DNA of 12,108 bases from the NCBI GenBank assembly GCA_903868375.1, contig CAIPVD010000216.1, forward strand, positions 1 through 12,108. The letters run 5' to 3'. Below the pieces are notes generated by a model. That model was not told where the DNA came from and made no database searches. It saw nothing but the letters and a program-made list of their open reading frames with translations. This document shows, one piece after another, positions 1 through 7,635 of this stretch. This DNA comes from an uncultured delta proteobacterium (lineage in GTDB: Bacteria; UBA10199; GCA-002796325; 1-14-0-20-49-13). The position numbers and the translations under genes are program-made. How positions within the stretch are numbered: position 1 is the stretch's first letter; every line of letters starts with the position of its first letter.

Positions 1-1
1 C

Positions 2-799
2 GCCGTCATCAAACAGATCGAAAAATGGGAGCTAGACGCGCTCGTCGCTATCGGCGGAGATGGGACACTAACTGTCGGCAACAAACTTTGGAAGATGGGC
101 GTGCCTGTAATCGGAATTCCAAAGACGATAGATAACGACCTGAACGCGACCGACGCAACGTTTGGCCACGACACCGCCGTTCAGGTGATAAGCGATGCGA
201 TAGATAGGCTACACACAACGGCACAATCTCATCACAGAGTTATGGTGGTCGAGGTGATGGGCAGATATGCCGGCTGGTTAGCTCTTCACGGCGGAATCGC
301 CGGCGGAGGCGACATAATACTTCTACCTGAAATACCGTTTAAGATGTCGTCGGTAGTTGAAGAAATCAAGCGCCGCAGAGGCAAGGGAAGCAAATTCAGC
401 ATCATCGTCGTTGCCGAAGGCGCGAAAGAAAAAGGCAAGGACCTGGTCGTTCGCCAATACATCGAAGACAGCCCGGACCCGATAAGACTCGGCGGCATCG
501 GACAGGTCGTCGCCGACAGGATTGAAAAAGAGATGGGCATCTCTGCCCGCATCGTTGTCTTGGGCCATTTGCAGCGCGGCGGCACACCCACAGCTGTAGA
601 TAGGATCCTTGCGACCCGCTTTGGCATTGCGGCAACAACGCTCGTGAAAGAAGAAAAATTCGGGAGAATGGTGGCCCTCTGCGGAGGCAATATCTGCGAC
701 GTAACGCTGGACCAGGCGGTCGGCACATTAAAGACGGTGCCAAAAGATCATCCACTTTTACTATCCGCCAAGTCCCTAGGCACGAGTTTTGGGGAATAA
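2..799 (+). CDS. pfkA: 6-phosphofructokinase, 5' end missing
   Basis: Phosphorylates fructose 6-phosphate to fructose 1,6-bisphosphate in cytosolic glycolysis. The reading frame is open from base 2, so the first roughly 90 residues of a normal ~320-360-residue PFK lie outside the window. Visible motifs in order are the nucleotide/Mg loop IGGDGT (50-67), the catalytic PKTIDND loop with its base Asp (119-139), the substrate-binding VEVMGRYAGW stretch, PEIPF, and LGHLQRGG near the phosphate-binding site. The position equivalent to E. coli 104 is Gly (62-64), typical of ATP-dependent enzymes. The position equivalent to 124 is Lys (122-124), seen in PPi-PFKs and in the Gly/Lys group of ATP enzymes. 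I infer ATP as donor, but this is not certain. The stop TAA is at 797-799. The next gene starts 47 bases on, on the same strand, with no terminator visible between them. Confidence 0.95.
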   Translation, partial: AVIKQIEKWELDALVAIGGDGTLTVGNKLWKMGVPVIGIPKTIDNDLNATDATFGHDTAVQVISDAIDRLHTTAQSHHRVMVVEVMGRYAGWLALHGGIAGGGDIILLPEIPFKMSSVVEEIKRRRGKGSKFSIIVVAEGAKEKGKDLVVRQYIEDSPDPIRLGGIGQVVADRIEKEMGISARIVVLGHLQRGGTPTAVDRILATRFGIAATTLVKEEKFGRMVALCGGNICDVTLDQAVGTLKTVPKDHPLLLSAKSLGTSFGE

Positions 800-846
800 A
801 CAACTACTTCCATTTAGGCGAAACATCTGTTATATCCAAATTAGAT

Positions 847-3183
847 ATGTGGTTCACTCCAAAACGAACGATTGAAAAAAAATCTAAGGTCAAAAATTAC
901 TGGAAATGGCTGAAGCGTATCGCTATTTTATCCGTGGTCTTCGCCATTTTTGGATCTTGGTACCTCCATCACCTAACACGTTCGATAGAGATGCGATTCG
1001 AACAATCGCAAAAATGGAAGATCCCTTCGCGCGTCTTCTCCGATGCCGAATATCTCTATCCGGGACTTAACATCACGAACCATAACATCAAGGCAAAGCT
1101 CGACCGCCTTGGCTACCGGGACATGGGGAACCGCATCACAGGCCCCGGCGACTACGCGGTAACTCCGAACGAAATAGCCATTTATCTTCACGATTTCGAA
1201 TATCCTGGCGAGAAGTTTGCCGGATTTCCGGTAAAGGTCGAACTAGACCACAACGTTATTATAAAGCTGTCTAACGTATCGACCGGCGAAGAGCTGCCAA
1301 CGGTAAGGCTAGAACCGGAGCTTATCGCGCCAGTGTTTTCGGATGAGATGGAAGATAGAACGCTTATAACTCTTAAAGACGTGCCCGCGCATTTAATAGA
1401 GGCCGTCGTTTCGATAGAGGACGAGCGCTTTTTCAAGCATAAAGGTGTAGATCCAATTGGCATAGCGCGAGCGGCGGTGAAAGATCTCTTCGCAATGAAA
1501 ATGGTACAGGGAGGTTCCACTCTAACGCAGCAACTTGTAAAAAATTATTTCCTCCATAGCAAAAAGACGTTCACCAGAAAAATAAACGAAGCACTCCTTG
1601 CGATAATACTGGAACGCCGTCACACGAAGTCCGAGATACTTGAAGCTTACCTGAACGAGATCTACTTGGGCCAGCGAGGGCGATCTAGCGTTATGGGCGT
1701 CGGCGAAGCCGCGAAGCTATACTTCGCAAAGAATATCGATCAGCTAACTACCGGAGAATGTGCGCTGCTTGCCGGACTTATCAGAAGCCCAAGCGAATAT
1801 TCTCCGTTCAAGAATAAGGAAAAGGCAAGATCGCGGCGTGATTTTGTCTTAGACAAGCTCTACGACGAAAGAATGATAACCGCACGGGAACTTGCGGACG
1901 CTAAGGCCGAGAGCTTGATAACGCCGGAGCGGAACACACAGGTTGTTAAGGCACCCTACTTCATAGATTTCGTGAAGCAGCAGATAAGCCAGTTCTATCC
2001 AACCGACATTTTAACGAGCGAAGGACTAAAAATATTCACAACTATCGATATGACGGCACAGCTCGAGGCGGAGAAGGCGGTGGCCGAAGGGCTTAAGAAA
2101 CTTGAAACGACGTTCGCATCAAGCTTGCCCAAGGGCCACACCGAACCGTTGCAAGGCGCTTTCATAGCGATACAACCGCAAACCGGCTTCATACGTGCGC
2201 TTGTCGGAGGCAGAGGATTTGAATCTAATCAGTTCAACCACATAACACTTGCAAAAAGACAGCCCGGTTCCACGTTCAAGCCGTTCGTATATTTAACGGC
2301 GTTCGATCCAAAGAGAAGCAAGCAGGTGTTTACGCCCTCTTCTTTCATCGACGATACATCATTCACGGTTAAGGCCGGAGGCCTTGACTGGACGCCGCAA
2401 AATTACGACAAGAAAGACCACGGCAAAGTTACCGTTCGGCACGCACTTGAAGAAAGTTTGAACATTGCTACGGCAAAGCTAGCTATTGATGCAGGACTTG
2501 ACAATGTGGTGCAGACCGCGCGCGACCTAGGCATTACAAGCGAGCTTATGGCGGTGCCAAGCCTGGCGCTCGGCTCGTTCGAAGTGGCGCCTCTTGAACT
2601 TGCCGCAGCATATACGGTCTTCCCGAACGGCGGCATACGCGCAGAGCCTATCTCGATAATCAACATCATTGATAAAGACGGCAAGGTATTGGAAAAACGT
2701 TCGATCGAAATGAAGCGCGTGTTCGATGCCGGCCCGGTTTACATTACGACTAACGTGATGAAGGGCGTAATGGACAGAGGAACTGGAGCGTCGGCACGCT
2801 CGATGGGATTTAGGGGAATAGCGGCGGGCAAAACGGGAACGACGAGCGACTACAGAGACGCGTGGTTCGTCGGATTTACGCCGTCGCTTCTTGCGCTTAC
2901 GTGGGTCGGCTACGACGATAACGCTCAAGTCAACATGAGCGGCGCTCGCGCGGCGTTACCTATCTGGGCAACGTTCATGAAAGATTATGTCGGCGACAGC
3001 CAGGAAGATTTTCCTTCACCCAAGAACGTGATTCTGGTAAAGATAGACCCGAAAACCGGGCATCTAGCGACGAAAAATTGTCCCGATAGCTCATTTGAGC
3101 CATTCATCGAAGGAACGGAGCCGAACGAATCATGCGAAGAACATCCAGCACCTGGCGCACTAAAGAGATTCTTTGGAGAATAA
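847..3183 (+). CDS. mrcB: PBP1B-type bifunctional peptidoglycan synthase (class A penicillin-binding protein)
   Basis: Polymerises lipid II glycan chains and cross-links peptides at the outer face of the inner membrane. The 778 residues comprise a basic cytoplasmic tail, one membrane anchor (about 25-41), a UB2H-like domain (about 61-155, beginning PSRVF), a GT51 glycosyltransferase and a transpeptidase. The GT51 catalytic glutamates are E191 (in IEDERFFKH) and E248 (in RKINE). Their 57-residue spacing equals that of E233/E290 in E. coli PBP1b. QGGSTLTQQ is at 221-229. The transpeptidase has S475-T-F-K478, S537-L-N539 and K662-T-G. The UB2H domain, the docking site of LpoB in E. coli, marks it as PBP1B-like rather than PBP1A-like. 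A short C-terminal tail carries C745 and C763, which may form a disulfide (inference). The Shine-Dalgarno before ATG 847 is weak. The 3' end overlaps the next gene by 52 bases. Confidence 0.96.
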   Translation: MWFTPKRTIEKKSKVKNYWKWLKRIAILSVVFAIFGSWYLHHLTRSIEMRFEQSQKWKIPSRVFSDAEYLYPGLNITNHNIKAKLDRLGYRDMGNRITGPGDYAVTPNEIAIYLHDFEYPGEKFAGFPVKVELDHNVIIKLSNVSTGEELPTVRLEPELIAPVFSDEMEDRTLITLKDVPAHLIEAVVSIEDERFFKHKGVDPIGIARAAVKDLFAMKMVQGGSTLTQQLVKNYFLHSKKTFTRKINEALLAIILERRHTKSEILEAYLNEIYLGQRGRSSVMGVGEAAKLYFAKNIDQLTTGECALLAGLIRSPSEYSPFKNKEKARSRRDFVLDKLYDERMITARELADAKAESLITPERNTQVVKAPYFIDFVKQQISQFYPTDILTSEGLKIFTTIDMTAQLEAEKAVAEGLKKLETTFASSLPKGHTEPLQGAFIAIQPQTGFIRALVGGRGFESNQFNHITLAKRQPGSTFKPFVYLTAFDPKRSKQVFTPSSFIDDTSFTVKAGGLDWTPQNYDKKDHGKVTVRHALEESLNIATAKLAIDAGLDNVVQTARDLGITSELMAVPSLALGSFEVAPLELAAAYTVFPNGGIRAEPISIINIIDKDGKVLEKRSIEMKRVFDAGPVYITTNVMKGVMDRGTGASARSMGFRGIAAGKTGTTSDYRDAWFVGFTPSLLALTWVGYDDNAQVNMSGARAALPIWATFMKDYVGDSQEDFPSPKNVILVKIDPKTGHLATKNCPDSSFEPFIEGTEPNESCEEHPAPGALKRFFGE

Positions 3184-3659
3184 GTTTAACTTTAATCATC
3201 GTTATTATTTTTTCGGCCTGCGCGAAGATCGGTCAAAAACCCCAGCCTAAAAAATTCAAGCCGAAGGCCGCGCCTACACAAACACAAAAGGTGGAAGTAA
3301 AACAAGCTCCGGAGGGAGTAAAAGAAATAATTAGGCAGGAACCAACTTCACTTGCAACTGCATCCGCAACGCCGCAGCGCAGAGCAGCTACGCGTTTATT
3401 AGAACGGGGGCGTCAAGAACTAGCGAACGGCGAAGCAGCAAAGGCCGAAGCTACATTTCAGGAAGCCATCAACGTCGACCACAATAACGGCATCGCCTAT
3501 TATTATCTTTCGCGCGCCAAGTTCGAACTTGGGAAATTCGGTGCCGCTGGCGGAGTGCTAGACAAGGCAGAAGAACTGCTTGGCGACTCCAAAGAATGGT
3601 CCGAGGCGGTTTCAACTTTGCGGCAGATGATAAACGACAAGCTCAAGAACCCAAATTAA
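3132..3659 (+). CDS. TPR lipoprotein, candidate LpoP-like activator of the adjacent PBP1B
   Basis: A 175-residue exported lipoprotein. A basic n-region and hydrophobic core (about 15-27) lead to an F-S-A-C30 lipobox. A Lys/Pro/Ala/Gln-rich, probably disordered stretch follows (about 31-83). About two TPR helical hairpins come next (86-153; e.g. ANGEAAKAEATFQEAI, then IAYYYLSRAKFELGKF) and a final helix. ATG 3132 is the only usable start: an in-frame stop lies at 3096-3098, no ATG/GTG/TTG follows before Cys30, and GGAG at 3117-3120 sits 11 bases upstream. The gene starts inside the PBP1B gene, so the two are probably co-transcribed and translationally coupled. In Pseudomonas, a TPR lipoprotein (LpoP) encoded beside PBP1B activates that synthase. 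The lipid anchor, flexible tether, TPR and operon partner match here. The lipoprotein call is strong; the activator role is inference. Confidence 0.85.
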   Translation: MRRTSSTWRTKEILWRISLTLIIVIIFSACAKIGQKPQPKKFKPKAAPTQTQKVEVKQAPEGVKEIIRQEPTSLATASATPQRRAATRLLERGRQELANGEAAKAEATFQEAINVDHNNGIAYYYLSRAKFELGKFGAAGGVLDKAEELLGDSKEWSEAVSTLRQMINDKLKNPN

Positions 3660-4138
3660 GAATTTTTACCTTTGATCCTAGGCAACCAGCGCGGGACCGC
3701 ATTTTTATAGCGGCGATAGTCGTCGTGGTATTTGTCTTCCAGCGAAGGTTCTTCAAATGCAATGACCCAAAAGTGAACGCATAGGGTCAAGATGATCGCG
3801 TAAAAAAGTAGTGAGCCCGACATAATGAATATAACCTCGCCCCAAAGGACCATCAGCCAGCCAAGCATGAACGGATTACGCATATACTTGTAAGGCCCTA
3901 TTACTTGTAGCGACTGGTCGTACGGAACAGAATGATCTTTGCCGGGAACGAGCAATAAGAAACTGCACCATGCGGCAAGGGGCGCACCAAAGAGCATCAT
4001 TAAAACACCGAAATACCTGAACCAGCCGAGCGGCAAGGGTTTTGCCCAAAAGTCGAAATGAACGGCAAAATACGGCCCCGCCACAAGCGCCAAAAAAAGG
4101 AGTATCGTTCCAAAAACTATGGTTCGAAATGCGATCAT
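3656..4138 (-). CDS. isoprenylcysteine carboxyl methyltransferase / phospholipid methyltransferase-like membrane protein
   Basis: A 160-residue integral membrane protein with about four hydrophobic segments (5-25, 40-63, 88-106, 107-127). It carries the conserved C-terminal signature of the ICMT/PEMT superfamily: G81-P-Y-K-Y-M-R-N-P-F90, then E129-E-P-x-L and a Y-x-x-Y-x-x-x-V-P-R-W tail (about 138-151). In characterised members these segments bind S-adenosylmethionine. Bacterial homologues rarely have a proven substrate, so only membrane-bound SAM-dependent methyl transfer can be suggested. It lies 44 bases downstream of the large lipoprotein gene on the same strand, and that gap holds a good promoter whose -10 box is 7 bases from the ATG. 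Its stop codon overlaps that of the convergent TPR lipoprotein gene. Confidence 0.85.
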   Translation of the reverse strand: MIAFRTIVFGTILLFLALVAGPYFAVHFDFWAKPLPLGWFRYFGVLMMLFGAPLAAWCSFLLLVPGKDHSVPYDQSLQVIGPYKYMRNPFMLGWLMVLWGEVIFIMSGSLLFYAIILTLCVHFWVIAFEEPSLEDKYHDDYRRYKNAVPRWLPRIKGKNS

Positions 4139-4175
4139 GGTAGGGATTATAACCTCTCTACGGAGCTAATGACAA
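4139..4175 (-). promoter_or_regulatory. predicted sigma70-type promoter of the methyltransferase-like gene, probably leaderless
   Basis: Read on the minus strand, a TTGTCA -35 box (4170-4175, 5 of 6 consensus bases) is followed by an 18-base spacer and a perfect TATAAT -10 box (4146-4151). Only seven bases separate the -10 from the ATG at 4138, so the expected start of transcription falls on or next to the A of the start codon. A GAGG lies just before the -10 and would be outside such a transcript. The hexamers are seen directly; the start site and leaderless translation are inference. Confidence 0.55.
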
Positions 4176-4182
4176 TATTTTT

Positions 4183-6918
4183 TTATTGTGGAATTGGAAG
4201 TAGGCCGCATTTCGCATTGGTCTTATCTATATCGTAATTCCCTGACTTTTTTGGGTCAGAACTTGGCACTGCATCTATCAACTGGAACGCTTCGACTGTA
4301 AATGCGCTCGTACCAGGATTTGGCAATATGATAACCGTGAACGGCCTGTAATTACCACTGATTGAAAAAGGCGCAAATGCCGGTATCCACTTCTTTCCTT
4401 TTGGCAACGGATCATTATTGTTAAGGGCAGCGTCGAGCAGCGGGACCGAATAAGTGAACGATGTTTTACTGTCGTCCGAATCTATAAGCATACACGCTGA
4501 AACATATATCCCAAGTTTTCTGCCCGGTATCGCGATCCATTCGGTAGTGTAAGAAAACTCTTTATTTAATCCTGCGGGATCGAACCTCAATCCACCCGTT
4601 GATGCGTCCCTACTCCAGCCACGACTATGGATCCATTCTTGAAGTTCTATCCCATTCCAAGACACTATATTATTAACATCGGTTAAAATACTCTTTGACG
4701 GGACAAATTTTATGCCGCCAATACGCGTGAACGATCCACTTGGCGGGGCTGTAAATGTAAGAAGATTTCTATATCCCTGCAGATACCGCCTTGCCACCTT
4801 TACCCAGTGCCAGCCCGTGTATTTCCTGGTGGCTACAAAATCGGCATCGTTGTCTATCTTGTCGAAATTTATATCGGCTCCTTCGTAAACAATCTTTGCC
4901 GTAGAAGTCCCATCGCCAAAATCCAAATATGCCCAGATAAAAACATCTTGGTCCTCTGGAATGTATATAACTGCGTGTGGCAGCCACCCGTAAACTGCTA
5001 CTTCTGCCACTGCACTCGAAGAGGCTCCGGTTCCTTCGACTTCGAGTACATATGAAGGATCTCCTTCAGCGCTTCCGCTTGCCCTCTTCCACGGCGAATC
5101 AAGTTTTAAGACTTCCAATTCGTCCATCGTCCACTGTTTTTTGGGATTAATCTTGTCGGCTGCCAATGAAGGGGCCGCAAGAAGAACCTCATCGTTATTT
5201 TGCTGCACATATTTTACCGGATCTGTAAGTCCCGCTATCGCCGCAGAAACACCTTGCGCGTGCTGATTGATCGTATCTTCGGAGAAATAATTCAAAATGT
5301 TCCTGCAGGCGTTAGGTTTTCCACTATTTAACTTGTCCGCGTCGGGATAGACATTTTCCTTGATCTTATCGGCCCAAACATCATGATAATCACCATTAGA
5401 GCAGAACGGTGAATTCACCCCACACAGATAATGATTCGATCCCTGATATAGAAACACCGTGTCGTTGCCAGGTATCTGTTTTAATATCCGCATCTCTTCG
5501 TCAGCATATTCCGGAGGGATATCGAACCACGGAGTTGTTTTTTCTTTGAAACGTTCGATCCGTTTGTCTCGGAAAAAATCGTAACCAGGATTGTGATCGT
5601 TCGGTAGATCGAATTTTTCGTAGCCCGGATATGTGCACATCCCGTAGAACCTGTCGTAGTAAACGGTTGCCCAAAGGCTTGCGCCGCCTCTCTGTGTAAA
5701 GAGCTGGTTCAGTTGGCTGATATCGTTCGAAGAATATCCCATTTTTTGCAGCGATTTAACAACGGTGGGAATCGTGTCGTCGAGCCACGCCGAAATGCCA
5801 TAATACATATCATATATAAATGGGTGCCCTGAACTTCTGTAGTAGGGACTCTGCAGGAACGCTGCTCTCTTTATTTTGTATGAAATATTGTTCTTGTCCT
5901 TCACCTCTGGAGAGGTAAGGCCGTAGAGGAATGTTGCCTTGGCGGGAGACATATCGGTATAGTAATATATAGATATATCTGCCCCGCATTCGTTGCTTAT
6001 TGCGCGTGCTATCTGCTGGCCACGTTCGAAGATCTTTGCATATAGCTCATCGTCCGAATGCTTGAGTTTTGCACCCGTGCTTTTGTATTCATACGGATAG
6101 ATCCAGTAGTTCAGGATCATTTTTCCATCTTCGCTGACAACGCCTTGGCCTGCTGCAAGCCCTCTGTACTGCATATAATCTTCGCCTTCTACTGCAATGA
6201 TCCGTTGAGGAAGCGGCCCGGTACATGCGAATTTGGCAGCTGCCCTAAACGTTGCCTCTATCCCCAGCCAATACGTGTCGTTCCACATAGTAAAACCGTC
6301 CGGATTTTCTTTAACACACGGGGTCCCAAGTATAAGTGAAGGTTTTGGCTTCATTACAAGGCACATGGGGTCGGCAAGATTCTGAACCGCAGGCGCTTTA
6401 TTATAAGCATTAGCACCGAAAAAAGGAACTACCTCTGGAATTACTCCAACACCCGCATCTTCAAGTATCTTGGCAATGCCGCACCCGTCATTATCACATA
6501 CCCTTTTAAAAGAGGTGTTGTTGGTAACGCTATCGCCCGTTAACTCTCCCTGCAATTTTCCGTTCACTATCTTAAACTCGGGATGAACCCCATAAAAAAT
6601 GGGCGCGGCAACTGCGGTATAACCAAGGTTCTTAAGTGACGCCGCGACATTCTTTAATTTTTCCGGCGTATCGGCCTTGGTGATGTCATAGTTATAATCG
6701 GCAAATTCGGGTTGAAACAAGACCACATTTTTCACATTTGAAGGTACCTCGAGTTCTTTTACGGTCGTTGCAGTAGTTGTAGCTTCCGGCGACGGATTTT
6801 GGGTCACGGGACTAACGGTTTTGGTAAGGGTAAAACTGGCTTCGCGGCAACCCGACATACATAGAGCCATTACAGATCCGGCCATCACCAGTCCTATCGA
6901 TTTGATATATTTAGCCAT
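4183..6918 (-). CDS. large secreted lipoprotein of unknown function: barrel-like domain plus two beta-sandwich regions
   Basis: The 911 residues start with a signal peptide and an M-S-G-C24 lipobox, so the protein is exported and lipid-anchored. A Thr/Pro/Ser-rich linker (about 30-60) follows. Residues about 62-500 show repeating beta-strand/helix units that read as a possible (beta/alpha)8 barrel: strands near 63-70, 101-109, 157-166, 239-248, 315-321, 415-422 and 487-493. E244 and E246 sit at the end of the fourth strand, where clan-A glycosidases keep their acid/base Glu. Residues about 605-740 look like a CBM6/35-type jelly roll (W698-H-W...G-Y-R-N-L-L...I-G-G-I-K-F), and about 750-885 like a second sandwich. 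Fourteen cysteines, 13 of them in the mature protein, suit an oxidising compartment. An AGGA at 6929-6932 lies 10 bases before the ATG. I recognise no named family; surface glycan hydrolysis or binding is inference only. Confidence 0.8.
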   Translation of the reverse strand: MAKYIKSIGLVMAGSVMALCMSGCREASFTLTKTVSPVTQNPSPEATTTATTVKELEVPSNVKNVVLFQPEFADYNYDITKADTPEKLKNVAASLKNLGYTAVAAPIFYGVHPEFKIVNGKLQGELTGDSVTNNTSFKRVCDNDGCGIAKILEDAGVGVIPEVVPFFGANAYNKAPAVQNLADPMCLVMKPKPSLILGTPCVKENPDGFTMWNDTYWLGIEATFRAAAKFACTGPLPQRIIAVEGEDYMQYRGLAAGQGVVSEDGKMILNYWIYPYEYKSTGAKLKHSDDELYAKIFERGQQIARAISNECGADISIYYYTDMSPAKATFLYGLTSPEVKDKNNISYKIKRAAFLQSPYYRSSGHPFIYDMYYGISAWLDDTIPTVVKSLQKMGYSSNDISQLNQLFTQRGGASLWATVYYDRFYGMCTYPGYEKFDLPNDHNPGYDFFRDKRIERFKEKTTPWFDIPPEYADEEMRILKQIPGNDTVFLYQGSNHYLCGVNSPFCSNGDYHDVWADKIKENVYPDADKLNSGKPNACRNILNYFSEDTINQHAQGVSAAIAGLTDPVKYVQQNNDEVLLAAPSLAADKINPKKQWTMDELEVLKLDSPWKRASGSAEGDPSYVLEVEGTGASSSAVAEVAVYGWLPHAVIYIPEDQDVFIWAYLDFGDGTSTAKIVYEGADINFDKIDNDADFVATRKYTGWHWVKVARRYLQGYRNLLTFTAPPSGSFTRIGGIKFVPSKSILTDVNNIVSWNGIELQEWIHSRGWSRDASTGGLRFDPAGLNKEFSYTTEWIAIPGRKLGIYVSACMLIDSDDSKTSFTYSVPLLDAALNNNDPLPKGKKWIPAFAPFSISGNYRPFTVIILPNPGTSAFTVEAFQLIDAVPSSDPKKSGNYDIDKTNAKCGLLPIPQ

Positions 6919-7092
6919 ATTTATGACGTCCTAATTTTACCCCCAGAAAAGCCGTAAAAAACACCTGTTATTCTGGCCGGTTTCGCAGGCTCTGGTATTC
7001 TTCTTTTCATCATCATCAATAAGCAACAAGAGTGCCATATTGTACCAAAAAAACTTTGCAAATTGGAAGGTTATAATCTAGTCATATGGGCC
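6919..7092. promoter_or_regulatory. divergent intergenic region with back-to-back promoter-like hexamers
   Basis: These 174 bases separate the lipoprotein gene (-) from the adenosyltransferase gene (+). On the plus strand a perfect TATAAT lies at 7072-7077, 15 bases before ATG 7093, but no convincing -35 is found at 16-18 bases. On the minus strand TACAAT (plus coordinates 7039-7044) is a possible -10 for the lipoprotein gene and would give a leader of roughly 110 bases. That leader contains a weak inverted repeat, CCAGAA with TTCTGG. No known riboswitch was recognised. Hexamers are seen; activity is inference. Confidence 0.4.
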
Positions 7093-7632
7093 ATGAGCAT
7101 CGTAACAAAAACTGGCGATTCGGGCCAAACAGGCCTTGCAACCGGCGAACGCGTTTCTAAAAGTGACTTGAGAATGGAAGCGTGCGGCACATTGGACGAA
7201 CTGGTAAGTTTCTTAGGCCTCGCACGATCTGCGGATATAGATAAAACGATAGCCCTGCATGTGAAGAACATTCAGTGCCACCTCTTTCTTCTTGGAACTG
7301 AATTTGCTGGCGGAAATAAATTCGCGGAGCCCTGCGAATGTTGCAAGGGTAGTTCAAGAACACACGAGCCTCAAGGAATAACCGAAGCCCATTTAAAAGA
7401 AGTGGAAGCACTTATTAACGAACACGAGTCGCACCTGGGCGAGATAAAAGGGTTTGTTATCCCGGGCGGCTCAATGCCTTCGGCTCTCATGGATGTAGCA
7501 CGAGCTGTCTGCAGGCGGCTTGAAAGGCGCATGGTAGCTCTCCGAGAAGCCGGACATTTAGAGAACGAATTTGCACTGAAATATATAAATAGAGTTGCAG
7601 ACCTACTTTACATATTCGCACGCCACTTATAA
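7093..7632 (+). CDS. pduO: cob(I)alamin adenosyltransferase, PduO type
   Basis: Transfers the 5'-deoxyadenosyl group of ATP to cob(I)alamin to make coenzyme B12, in the cytosol, usually as a trimer. The 179 residues start M-S-I-V-T-K-T-G-D-S-G-Q-T-G, the family's N-terminal ATP-binding signature. R27-M-E-A followed by T-L-D-E-L (33-37), F-V-I-P-G-G-S (121-127), R-A-V-C-R-R-L-E-R (137-145) and the C-terminal N-R-V-A-D-L-L (166-172) follow in the usual order. I chose ATG 7093 over an in-frame TTG at 7063 because family members begin 3-5 residues before T-K-T-G-D. A Cys-rich insertion (C81-E-C-C84...) sits in a usually variable loop. cutA starts three bases after the stop, so the pair is probably one transcript. 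No other B12 gene is in view. The symbol names the family, not proven membership of a pdu operon. Confidence 0.93.
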   Translation: MSIVTKTGDSGQTGLATGERVSKSDLRMEACGTLDELVSFLGLARSADIDKTIALHVKNIQCHLFLLGTEFAGGNKFAEPCECCKGSSRTHEPQGITEAHLKEVEALINEHESHLGEIKGFVIPGGSMPSALMDVARAVCRRLERRMVALREAGHLENEFALKYINRVADLLYIFARHL

Positions 7633-7635
7633 CAT

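Noticed and set aside
286..726. 146-codon antisense frame within the phosphofructokinase gene, and similar long antisense frames in mrcB, tdh and kbl
   Set aside because: They lie wholly opposite well-conserved genes, have no ribosome binding sites or recognisable motifs, and their compositions look like mirror images of the sense codons.
847..3183. PBP1A (mrcA) assignment
   Set aside because: The segment between membrane anchor and glycosyltransferase resembles UB2H of PBP1B, and no PBP1A-type OB insertion was noticed between the catalytic domains.
4172..4189. ACAATA-T6-TATTGT inverted repeat at the end of the large lipoprotein gene, as a terminator
   Set aside because: The stem is only six A/T-rich pairs with no following U-run; it overlaps the stop codon and the -35 box, so it is more likely incidental.
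7063..7092. Upstream TTG start adding ten residues to the adenosyltransferase
   Set aside because: Family members begin just before the T-K-T-G-D motif, and the extension would overlap the TATAAT box; ATG 7093 fits better.
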